Source: Methylophaga sp. (GTDB taxonomy: Bacteria > Pseudomonadota > Gammaproteobacteria > Nitrosococcales > Methylophagaceae). Taken from it: 5,373 nt of DNA. This document shows positions 1-5,373 of this stretch, piece by piece (the first letter of the stretch is position 1; the number at the start of each line of letters is the position of its first letter). The DNA is taken from positions 1-5,373 of the forward strand of contig WTAY01000046.1 of assembly GCA_013139345.1 (NCBI GenBank). Direction: 5' to 3'. The translations under genes and the position numbers were made by a program. The notes under the pieces were generated by a model. The model did no database searches, was not told where the DNA came from, and saw nothing but the letters and a program-made list of their open reading frames with translations.

Positions 1-441
1 AATTCAGTTGTAGAAGGCCAGATTATTCAAGCTTTATATCGTGCCTCTCAGGCAGGTGTGGAGGTAAAGCTTATTGTGCGTGGTATTTGTTCCTTGCGCC
101 CAGGTATTGAAGGTGTCTCTGATAATATAGAAGTACGTTCTGTTATCGGCCGATTCTTGGAGCATACGCGTGTTTATATGTTTGAAAATGGCGGTAGTCC
201 AGAGGTCTATGCGGCGAGTGCAGATATTATGAACCGTAATATGTTTAGACGGGTGGAAGCTTGCTTCCCTATCGAGCATAAAGTGTTAAAAGCACGTGTA
301 TTAGCTGACTTAGATTTATATTTAAAAGATAATGCGGGCTCGTGGATTATGCAGAGTGATGGTAGCTATGTACAAAATATTCCTGAAGGTGAGGCTTATC
401 AGGCACAAGCGGTATTAATGGAACAGTATTCGGCTAAGTAA
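1..441 (+). CDS. ppk1: Polyphosphate kinase (PPK1), C-terminal part, 5' truncated by window edge
   Basis: PPK1 reversibly transfers the terminal phosphate of ATP to a growing polyphosphate chain in the cytoplasm. The reading frame is open from base 1, so the first in-frame ATG-like or GTG codons (for example near 58) are internal and not the start. The 146 visible residues match the C-terminal phospholipase-D-like domain of PPK1. They include an ICSLRPGIEGVSDNIEVRS block, then RFLEHTRVYMFENGG and SADIMNRNMFRRVE. The His in FLEH (visible residue 55, codon 163-165) corresponds to the second conserved active-site histidine of the family (His592 in the E. coli enzyme, from memory). The C terminus, ending near LMEQYSAK, looks intact with a TAA stop. 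A hairpin lies just downstream. The autophosphorylated histidine and the N-terminal domains are outside the window, so their integrity cannot be judged. The family call is secure. Confidence 0.95.
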   Translation, partial: NSVVEGQIIQALYRASQAGVEVKLIVRGICSLRPGIEGVSDNIEVRSVIGRFLEHTRVYMFENGGSPEVYAASADIMNRNMFRRVEACFPIEHKVLKARVLADLDLYLKDNAGSWIMQSDGSYVQNIPEGEAYQAQAVLMEQYSAK

Positions 442-470
442 GACGAAGTAAGGGTAGATGTCGGTTTTGG

Positions 471-494
471 CTTGCTGTTTTTGAAAACAGCAGG
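471..494 (+). terminator. Hairpin downstream of ppk1, possible weak terminator
   Basis: CTTGCTGTTT (471-480) pairs with AAACAGCAGG (485-494) around a TTGA loop, giving ten pairs with one G-T wobble. It begins 29 bases after the ppk1 stop, where a terminator is expected. The base run after it is TTAAGC, not a U-tract. It may therefore be a Rho-dependent or processing-type 3' end and not a classic intrinsic terminator. Confidence 0.4.
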
Positions 495-512
495 TTAAGC
501 AGCAATAGCAAT

Positions 513-542
513 ACTACATGCTGTCTATAAAGCTGATATAAC
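513..542 (+). promoter_or_regulatory. Candidate sigma-70 promoter (extended -10) for the ABC transporter pair
   Basis: TGATATAAC at 534-542 combines an extended -10 TG motif with TATAAC, one mismatch from TATAAT. The -35 position 18 bases upstream (ACTACA, 513-518) matches the consensus at only three of six positions, which is tolerable for an extended -10 promoter. Transcription would start near 549, leaving a leader of about 34 bases before the ATG at 583. A second -10-like box, TATAAA at 526-531, lacks a good -35. This is inference from pattern only. Confidence 0.4.
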
Positions 543-582
543 TGCAAGCAGGAAAAATTATAGCTAGGAGTTAAGGTAATCA

Positions 583-2724
583 ATGATCGTATGGCAAAAA
601 CTCGTCTTTTTTATTCTTTGCACCGTGTTCTTATCCGCGTGTAATGATCAAGTGCTTAATAACCCCTATCCAACAAGCCCTGAAGATCAGCAAGCTGTTT
701 TATATTCCTCTTTTTCTGGACGCCCTAAACATTTAGACCCCGCAAAAGCCTATAGTTCCAATGAGTATGCATTTATTGCTCAAATCTATGAGCCTCCTTT
801 TCAGTATCATTATTTAAAGCGCCCTTATGAATTGGAGCCGTTAACAGCTAAAAGTATGCCTGAAATTCATTATTTTGATGCTGCAGGTCAGCTGTTATCT
901 GAAACCAGCACGAGCGATGAAGTTGCTTATTCTGATTATATTATTGAGATTAAATCAGGTATTCAATTTCAACCGCACCCAGCTTTAGCTGTTAATCAGC
1001 AAGGGCAGTATCTTTATCATCAATTAAGCCCAACCCAGCTAACAAATATTCAGTTGTTAGGCGATTTTAAGCAAACGGGAACACGCGAATTAACGGCTGC
1101 TGATTATGTGCAGCAGATAAAGCGTTTAGTGCATCCAGAAATTTCCTCACCGGTTGCTGAATTAATGAAGCAATATATCGTCGGGCTAGGTGATTATGCT
1201 CAGACTATAAAGGATAAGCCGCGCATTGCTCTAAAAGATAATGGTATTAACGGTGTTGAAGTGCTCGATAAATACCATTATAAAATCCGTATCAAAGGCA
1301 AATATCCGCAATTTATATTTTGGTTGGCCATGCCTTTTTTTGCGCCTATGCCTTGGGAAGCGGATGAATTTTATTCACAAAAGGCTTTAATAGATAAAAA
1401 TATTACTTTAGATTGGCAGCCTTTAGGGACAGGGCCTTATATGTTAGAGGAAAATAATCCTAACTTACGTATGGTCATGCTTAAAAATCCGAATTTTCAT
1501 GATGAGTTTTACCCTAGCGAAGGCGAACCAGAAGATAAGGCAAGTGGTATGTTAGACGATGCTGGTAAGCGCTTACCGTTTATCGACAAAGCGATTTATC
1601 TATTAGAAAAAGAAACTATTCCTTATTGGAATAAATTTTTGCAGGGTTATTATGATGGGTCAGGTATCGCTTCTGATAGTTTTGATCAGGCTGTGCAATT
1701 TACTGGCGAAGGCGAGGTTGCATTGACCGAAAGTATGCAAGCTCAAGGCATACAATTACAAACGGCAGTCAATAGTTCAACTTTTTATATGGGCTTTAAT
1801 ATGCTCGATTCCGTTATTGGCGGTAGTAGCGAGCCTGCCCGTAAATTACGTCAAGCGATTGCTATAGCCGTGGATTATGAAGAATATATTTCTATTTTTA
1901 ATAATGGTCGTGGCGTTGCGGCACAAGGCGTTATACCGCCAGGTATTTTTGGGTATAGTACAGGTGAGCAGGGTGTTAATCACTACGTTTACGATTGGCA
2001 TAATGAGCAAATGCAACGCAAGCCTTTAGCAACAGCTATAAAACTTATGCAAGAGGCGGGTTATGCGAATGGTGTAGATCCCGTAAGCGGCGAATCTTTA
2101 GTTTTGTATTTAGATACCCCTGCCAGTGGTCCAGATGATCGCGCACGCTTAAACTGGTATCGCAAACAGTTTACTAAATTAGGCATACAGTTGGTGATTA
2201 GAGCGACGGATTACAATCGTTTTCAGCAGAAAATGCGTAATGGGAATGCGCAGATTTTTATGTGGGGCTGGAATGCTGATTATCCTGATCCAGAGAATTT
2301 CTTTTTCTTATTATATGGTCCGAATGCAAAAGCCGTTCATGGGGGGGAAAATGCAGGGAATTATCAAAATCCAGAGTTCGACCGCTTATTTAAGAAAATG
2401 AGTTATATGAGTAATAGCCCTGAGAGACTTGCTGTGATCCGACAGATGCAAGAGCTGATTCGTTATGATGCTCCTTGGGTATTTGGCTTGCATCCGAAAA
2501 GTTTTTCTCTTTACCACAGCTGGTATCACAATTTAAAGCCTAATTTGATGGCTAATAATGGACTAAAATATAGGCGTATAGAAGCGCAAAAACGCGCACA
2601 ATTAAGAGAGCAATGGAATCAACCGGTATTTTGGCCAATCGTGTTAATTGTTTTGCTATTGATAGCCCTTATTCTTCCAGCTATACGTAGTTTTCAGCAC
2701 CGTGCTAAGGAGACGATTAAATAA
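583..2724 (+). CDS. ABC importer family 5 substrate-binding lipoprotein with C-terminal membrane anchor
   Basis: This is a periplasmic binding protein of the SBP_bac_5 (DppA/OppA-like) family, expected to deliver a peptide or similar solute to a DppB/DppC-type permease. Residues 1-20 form a lipoprotein signal (hydrophobic VFFILCTVFLSAC) with lipobox LSAC and lipidated Cys20; the +2 residue is Asn. Family landmarks are LTAADYVQQIKRL near 170-182, the GTGPY motif at 282-286, and WGWNADYPDPENF at 561-573. At 713 residues it is about 180 longer than E. coli DppA. Part of the excess is an insertion near 133-167. A predicted transmembrane helix lies at about 682-701 (VFWPIVLIVLLLIALILPAI), followed by a basic tail, so the C terminus should face the cytoplasm. 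The start is supported by AGGAG at 566-570 and a closer AAGG at 573-576. The stop overlaps the permease start by one base. The substrate cannot be assigned: dipeptide, oligopeptide, nickel, microcin-like peptide and murein peptide are all carried by this family. Confidence 0.9.
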   Translation: MIVWQKLVFFILCTVFLSACNDQVLNNPYPTSPEDQQAVLYSSFSGRPKHLDPAKAYSSNEYAFIAQIYEPPFQYHYLKRPYELEPLTAKSMPEIHYFDAAGQLLSETSTSDEVAYSDYIIEIKSGIQFQPHPALAVNQQGQYLYHQLSPTQLTNIQLLGDFKQTGTRELTAADYVQQIKRLVHPEISSPVAELMKQYIVGLGDYAQTIKDKPRIALKDNGINGVEVLDKYHYKIRIKGKYPQFIFWLAMPFFAPMPWEADEFYSQKALIDKNITLDWQPLGTGPYMLEENNPNLRMVMLKNPNFHDEFYPSEGEPEDKASGMLDDAGKRLPFIDKAIYLLEKETIPYWNKFLQGYYDGSGIASDSFDQAVQFTGEGEVALTESMQAQGIQLQTAVNSSTFYMGFNMLDSVIGGSSEPARKLRQAIAIAVDYEEYISIFNNGRGVAAQGVIPPGIFGYSTGEQGVNHYVYDWHNEQMQRKPLATAIKLMQEAGYANGVDPVSGESLVLYLDTPASGPDDRARLNWYRKQFTKLGIQLVIRATDYNRFQQKMRNGNAQIFMWGWNADYPDPENFFFLLYGPNAKAVHGGENAGNYQNPEFDRLFKKMSYMSNSPERLAVIRQMQELIRYDAPWVFGLHPKSFSLYHSWYHNLKPNLMANNGLKYRRIEAQKRAQLREQWNQPVFWPIVLIVLLLIALILPAIRSFQHRAKETIK

Positions 2725-3701
2725 TGTTTAATTATATTCTGCGTCGTATTTTATATGCTTTTCCTTTGCTATTAGGAGTAAATATCCTTACCTTTATGCT
2801 CTTTTTTATCGTCAATAGCCCTGATGATATGGCGCGTATGCAATTAGGGCAAAAGCATGTGACTGAGCAAGCGATTGACAATTGGAAATTGCAAAGGGGC
2901 TATCAGTTGCCTTTATTAATCAATCAAGAAGTAGCTGGGCTGGAAAAAATAAAGCAGACGATTTTTTATCAAAAATCTTTACGTTTATTTGTCTTTGGTT
3001 TTGGTATCTCAGATAGCGGGCGGCATATAGGTGCGGATATACAGCAACGTATGTGGCCGAGCTTGGCAGTTGCTTTGCCCTCGTTATTGGTTGGCTTATT
3101 GGTTAATATTAGTGTGGCTTTAATGATGGTTCTGTTTCGTCAGAGTTATTTGGAGTTTAGCGCGATTGTGCTATGTATCATTATTATGTCAATTTCTTCT
3201 TTGTTCTATATTATTGGCGGGCAATTTATCATGGGTAAACTGCTCATGTTAGTGCCGATTTCTGGCTATGATACGGGTATCAATGCATTTAAATTTTTGA
3301 TTTTACCGGTATTGATCAGTGTCGTATCAGGAGTTGGAGCTGGCGCGCGTTGGTATCGCACCTTATTTTTAGAGGAGATTGAGCAAGACTATGTACGTAC
3401 TGCACGGGCTAAAGGTTTGACGGAAACTCAAGTGCTCTTTAAACATGTCTTAAAAAATGCCATGATTCCTATTTTAACGGGAGTCGTGGTGGTCTTGCCG
3501 TTATTGTTTATGGGGAGCTTGATTACTGAATCATTTTTTAGTATACCTGGCTTAGGCAGTTATACGATTGATGCGATTAATAGTCAGGACTTTGCCATAG
3601 TCAGGGCTATGGTTTTTCTAGGGTCGGTACTTTATATAATTGGCTTACTGTTGACCGATATTTCTTATACCTTAGTCGACCCGCGAGTAAGGTTATCTTA
3701 A
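2724..3701 (+). CDS. ABC transporter permease, DppB/OppB type
   Basis: This is an inner-membrane subunit of a peptide/nickel-type ABC importer, of usual family length (325 residues). The N terminus, MFNYILRRILYAFPLLLGVN, is typical of DppB/OppB. Predicted membrane helices are at roughly 9-31, 111-138, 143-170, 187-207, 248-270 and 291-313. The periplasmic stretch after helix 1 contains the family-typical FGFGISDSGRHIGADIQQR. The cytoplasmic EAA loop that docks the ATPase is well preserved: DYVRTARAKGLTETQVLFKH (222-241) with the invariant Gly at 231, followed by NAMIP. The C terminus, TLVDPRVRLS, is also typical. AAGGAGA at 2707-2713 sits ten bases before the ATG, inside the end of the upstream gene. 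The one-base overlap implies translational coupling with the binding protein. The partner permease (DppC type) and ATPases do not follow, so this subunit must pair with products encoded elsewhere or belong to a decayed locus. The gene itself shows no damage. Confidence 0.93.
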   Translation: MFNYILRRILYAFPLLLGVNILTFMLFFIVNSPDDMARMQLGQKHVTEQAIDNWKLQRGYQLPLLINQEVAGLEKIKQTIFYQKSLRLFVFGFGISDSGRHIGADIQQRMWPSLAVALPSLLVGLLVNISVALMMVLFRQSYLEFSAIVLCIIIMSISSLFYIIGGQFIMGKLLMLVPISGYDTGINAFKFLILPVLISVVSGVGAGARWYRTLFLEEIEQDYVRTARAKGLTETQVLFKHVLKNAMIPILTGVVVVLPLLFMGSLITESFFSIPGLGSYTIDAINSQDFAIVRAMVFLGSVLYIIGLLLTDISYTLVDPRVRLS

Positions 3702-3758
3702 CGAATTTTAAGTAGTGTAAGGAAAGTACGAGCAAATAATAACAAGCATATTTAGGAA

Positions 3759-3764
3759 TATACT
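3759..3764 (+). promoter_or_regulatory. Possible -10 box upstream of the cytochrome c4 gene
   Basis: TATACT is one mismatch from the sigma-70 -10 consensus and lies 61 bases before the cytochrome ATG, giving a leader of about 55 bases. No recognisable -35 is present 16-18 bases upstream (the region reads AATAATAA). An activator-dependent promoter or read-through from the permease gene is therefore possible. No terminator hairpin is seen between 3702 and 3825. Confidence 0.25.
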
Positions 3765-3825
3765 ATTAATAACCGCACCTTTTTAGTAAGATAAGAAAAA
3801 TTTAATTCACGCTAGGATATTTCTT

Positions 3826-4425
3826 ATGAATAAAAAAATGATCACATTAGCACTGGGTATCACTGCATTTTCAAGTGTACCGATGGTGGCGCAAGCAGGT
3901 AGTGTTGAAGCAGGTAGAAACGCTTTTGAAGCATGTCGAGGATGTCATACTTCACCTGGTACAAGTAATGTTTATCCAACCTATTATGTGCCTAAAGTAG
4001 GTGGTCAGGTTGCAGGTTATACGGTAGCAGCTTTAAAAGCCTATCAAAAATCAGAGCGACCTCATCGCACTATGATGGCGAATGTTTATGATTTATCTGA
4101 GCAAACGATCGAAGATATTGCCGCTTATTTAGAGACGGTTGATGGCTCTAAACGAGCTAATGCAAATGGTGGTAATGCCGCTAATGGTAAAGAATTGGCA
4201 GAGTCTTGTATGGCTTGTCATAACGACGATACTAATGCTGGAGTGACTAACCCAAGGTTGGCTGGGCAGCACCAGAACTACTTAGAGAAAGCAATGCAAG
4301 GCTACCAGTCTGGTGAGCGTAAAAATGCATTAATGCAGTCTATGGTACAAGGCCTATCAGAAGATGAAGTTAAAGATATTGCGGCGTACTTTACTAGCTT
4401 GAAAGGTTTAACTGCCGTTGAGTAA
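3826..4425 (+). CDS. Diheme cytochrome c4
   Basis: This is a periplasmic electron carrier with two c-type hemes that typically passes electrons from the bc1 complex or other donors to terminal oxidases. A Sec signal peptide covers residues 1-24, with an AQA cleavage site before Gly25. Two similar cytochrome domains follow. The first has the heme motif CRGCH (37-41) and a candidate axial Met at 83 or 84, before LSEQTIEDIAAYL. The second has CMACH (128-132) and a candidate axial Met at 170 or 173, before LSEDEVKDIAAYF. This tandem arrangement, the roughly 200-residue length and the conserved P-x-LAGQH segment (143-149) define cytochrome c4. A Gly/Asn/Ala-rich linker joins the domains near 107-121. 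AGGA at 3814-3817 lies eight bases before the ATG, and the start gives a complete signal peptide. A strong terminator follows at once, so this is probably the last or only gene of its transcript. Maturation would need the Ccm system encoded elsewhere. Confidence 0.95.
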   Translation: MNKKMITLALGITAFSSVPMVAQAGSVEAGRNAFEACRGCHTSPGTSNVYPTYYVPKVGGQVAGYTVAALKAYQKSERPHRTMMANVYDLSEQTIEDIAAYLETVDGSKRANANGGNAANGKELAESCMACHNDDTNAGVTNPRLAGQHQNYLEKAMQGYQSGERKNALMQSMVQGLSEDEVKDIAAYFTSLKGLTAVE

Positions 4426-4431
4426 GTTTAG

Positions 4432-4472
4432 CTAAAAGGTGGGTTATATTTTTAATCCACCTTTTAGTTTTT
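4432..4472 (+). terminator. Strong intrinsic terminator after cytochrome c4
   Basis: A 15-base arm (4432-4446, CTAAAAGGTGGGTTA) pairs with 4453-4467 (TAATCCACCTTTTAG), with one G-T wobble, around a six-base loop. TTTTT follows directly at 4468-4472. The stem begins seven bases after the stop codon. No matching T-run is present in the opposite direction, so it acts on the plus strand. Confidence 0.9.
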
Positions 4473-4611
4473 AAGGTAATTTGTCGAAATATTATCTTTC
4501 ACGCCTTTTTTATGTACAGAATCAATCAGATTATGAGCCTAAACTCTAGGTTGATTGTCTAAATGTTCTCGTATATTGTTTGAGTCATCTTAATCAATAT
4601 TCAAATATTTA

Positions 4612-4640
4612 TTCGCAAGGGACGCTTTTGCGCATAAAAT
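4612..4640 (+). promoter_or_regulatory. Candidate sigma-70 promoter for the 94-residue protein gene
   Basis: TTCGCA (4612-4617, four of six consensus bases) is separated by 17 bases from TAAAAT (4635-4640, five of six). Transcription would begin near 4647, giving a leader of about 65 bases. The spacer carries a short inverted repeat, CGCAA (4614-4618) and TTGCG (4628-4632), which could be an operator. Upstream alternatives are TTGATT (4551) with TATATT (4572) at 15-base spacing, or with TATTGT (4574) at 17. Because the region is AT-rich, chance matches are expected. Confidence 0.35.
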
Positions 4641-4655
4641 AACAAATCTTTAATA

Positions 4656-4688
4656 TTTGCCCAGTCAGGCAAGAGCTATGCAAATAGC
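4656..4688 (+). other. Two small hairpins in the leader of the 94-residue protein gene
   Basis: TTGCC (4657-4661) pairs with GGCAA (4668-4672), extendable by one T-G wobble, around CAGTCA. Directly after it, GCTAT (4675-4679) pairs with ATAGC (4684-4688) around GCAA, which fits the GNRA tetraloop pattern. The second hairpin ends 12 bases before the weak GAGAGAG ribosome-binding region (4701-4707). TTGCGC (4628-4633) and GCGCAA (4687-4692) could form an alternative outer stem. They may affect mRNA stability or translation; no known riboswitch class is recognised. Confidence 0.35.
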
Positions 4689-4711
4689 GCAATACAAATT
4701 GAGAGAGAAAC

Positions 4712-4996
4712 ATGGCAGAAACAGTAGAAGAACTCACCGTTACTTATGAAGATGGCGGAATCGAGACAGTTAAAGAATTAGATAAAAAAGTGTTAACGAA
4801 AGGCGCTTGGGCGACGGTAATTTATCGTTACCAAGATTGGAATAGGGCGAAAGAAGAATACAGCCCCGACAAATTTACTATTCGCCGTTATCAGAAACGG
4901 GATGGTGAATATCAGCAAAAGTCTAAATTTAATATTTCTAGTGAGAAGCAAGCAAAAGAAATTATAGTTGCCTTAGAAGGTTGGTTAGCTGAATAA
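4712..4996 (+). CDS. Conserved-looking hypothetical protein, 94 residues, function unknown
   Basis: I do not recognise a named function. The protein is soluble, highly charged and without a signal peptide or membrane helix, so it is probably cytoplasmic. Residues 1-75 look strand-rich: LTVTYED, then KGAWATVIYRYQD (30-42) and KFTIRRYQKRDGEYQQKSKF (54-73). An amphipathic C-terminal helix runs at about 77-93 (SEKQAKEIIVALEGWL). Dense aromatic and basic residues in the central strands, followed by an NISSEKQ turn and a single helix, recall the PC4/YdbC single-stranded nucleic-acid-binding fold. That resemblance is inference from pattern only. The only reasonable start is the ATG at 4712, preceded by a weak purine-rich GAGAGAG (4701-4707). 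The gene lies alone between a terminator and a convergent gene, with its own promoter candidate and leader hairpins. Codon use is like its neighbours, with no sign of recent transfer. It is very likely a real gene. Confidence 0.8.
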   Translation: MAETVEELTVTYEDGGIETVKELDKKVLTKGAWATVIYRYQDWNRAKEEYSPDKFTIRRYQKRDGEYQQKSKFNISSEKQAKEIIVALEGWLAE

Positions 4997-5020
4997 CTAG
5001 TCTTAAAAATAAAGGTATTG

Positions 5021-5052
5021 AAGTGGAGTGCGGCCAAACCACACTCCACCTT
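5021..5052. terminator. Shared hairpin between convergent genes, probable bidirectional terminator
   Basis: GTGGAGTG (5023-5030) pairs perfectly with CACTCCAC (5042-5049). After one C-A mismatch, GG (5032-5033) pairs with CC (5039-5040) around CCAAA. Two outer A-T pairs form if C5050 is bulged. It starts 24 bases after the plus-strand stop and ends four bases before the minus-strand stop, so it can serve both convergent genes. The flanks are T-rich on each outgoing strand but have no uninterrupted T-run next to the stem. Confidence 0.65.
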
Positions 5053-5055
5053 GAG

Positions 5056-5373
5056 TTATTTACCTTTGGTGCGAACAGGTAAAGTTTCAGCCTCTTTCAG
5101 TCGCCACATAAAAACTAGCAATACACAGCCTAAAGTTAGTAGCATTAGCTGTAACGGCAATTTCCCATGCAGCACCCCGATAGACACCGAAAAAGTAAGC
5201 ACAACCATAAGCATTGCTTTAATTTTAGAAGCTCGGCTAATTGAACGACTTTCTTCCCATTGTTGTAATGCCGCACCAAACCAGCGATTGTTTAATAGCA
5301 TCTGATGGAAACGTGGTGAACTATTAGCAAAACAAGCCAATGCGAGAATCAGAAACGGCGTGGTAGGTAAAAT
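5056..5373 (-). CDS. YbaN/DUF454 family inner-membrane protein, 5' end outside window
   Basis: This small integral membrane protein belongs to the DUF454 (YbaN) family, whose biochemical role is not established. The minus-strand frame is open to the right edge of the window and adds ILPTTPFLILA before the TTG at 5340. That block is the family hallmark LPTTPFLLLA, so the TTG is an internal Leu codon and the true start is beyond the window. The visible 105 residues continue with CFANSSPRFHQMLLNNRWFG and a WEESRSISRASKIKA segment, which matches the conserved family core. Two C-terminal membrane helices follow (about AMLMVVLTFSVSIGVL and LPLQLMLLTLGCVLLVFMW). The tail, RLKEAETLPVRTKGK, is basic and probably cytoplasmic. 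The TAA stop is at 5058-5056, next to the shared terminator hairpin. The gene is convergent with the preceding one, so the two are not co-transcribed. Confidence 0.9.
   Translation of the reverse strand: MLPTTPFLILALACFANSSPRFHQMLLNNRWFGAALQQWEESRSISRASKIKAMLMVVLTFSVSIGVLHGKLPLQLMLLTLGCVLLVFMWRLKEAETLPVRTKGK

Noticed and set aside
34..279. Minus-strand 81-codon open frame over the ppk1 end
   Set aside because: It lies wholly antisense to the clear PPK1 frame, its product resembles nothing known, and no ribosome-binding site fits.
2724..3701. Permease truncated or frameshifted, explaining the missing partners
   Set aside because: The frame is intact with all expected helices, the EAA loop and a typical VDPR C terminus at normal family length.
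3702..3825. Possible remnant of a DppC-type permease after the DppB-type gene
   Set aside because: Reading this gap gives no stretch resembling a permease N terminus or EAA loop. It is only AT-rich spacer with a possible -10 box.
3826..4425. Cytochrome c4 as a dedicated partner of the ABC importer
   Set aside because: The 124-base gap, an own ribosome-binding site and the unrelated role point to chance adjacency; no known importer uses a cytochrome c4.
4551..4597. FNR/ANR-like site (TTGAT and ATCAA halves)
   Set aside because: The consensus needs four bases between the halves. Here they are 37 bases apart, and the nearer TTGAG...ATCAA pair (from 4580) has eight bases between and a mismatch.
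5018..5305. Plus-strand 95-codon open frame at the right end
   Set aside because: It overlaps the DUF454 family gene on the opposite strand, which has clear family motifs. The plus-strand product is low-complexity Ser/Thr-rich and starts inside the terminator region.

Overview
The window looks like ordinary chromosome from an AT-rich gammaproteobacterium. G+C is around 40% by eye; I did not compute it. The evidence is a PPK1-type polyphosphate kinase, a cytochrome c4, a YbaN/DUF454 membrane protein and a peptide-type ABC importer, all with gammaproteobacterial character. The species cannot be named from this sequence alone. I see no phage genes, insertion sequences, tRNAs, rRNAs or CRISPR arrays.

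Layout. Bases 1-441 (+) are the 3' end of ppk1, whose 5' part lies outside the window. A 141-bp gap holds a hairpin and a plausible extended -10 promoter. A tightly coupled pair follows: a 713-residue family 5 substrate-binding lipoprotein (583-2724) and a DppB/OppB-type permease (2724-3701), overlapping by one base. The second permease and the ATPases that such an importer needs are not here. After a 124-bp gap comes a diheme cytochrome c4 (3826-4425), closed by a strong intrinsic terminator (4432-4472). A regulatory-looking region of about 240 bp then precedes a 94-residue conserved-looking protein of unknown function (4712-4996). It contains a promoter candidate and small hairpins, one with a GNRA-type loop. 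A hairpin at 5021-5052 separates this gene from the convergent minus-strand ybaN-like gene, which runs off the right edge (5056-5373).

Function. Polyphosphate metabolism, peptide or solute import, periplasmic electron transfer and the small membrane protein do not form an obvious single pathway. They read as four or five independent transcription units. The points most worth a second look are the incomplete importer, its binding protein that appears anchored at both ends (N-terminal lipid, C-terminal membrane helix), and the small unknown protein with its structured leader. I found no convincing evidence for a wholly new multi-gene system.
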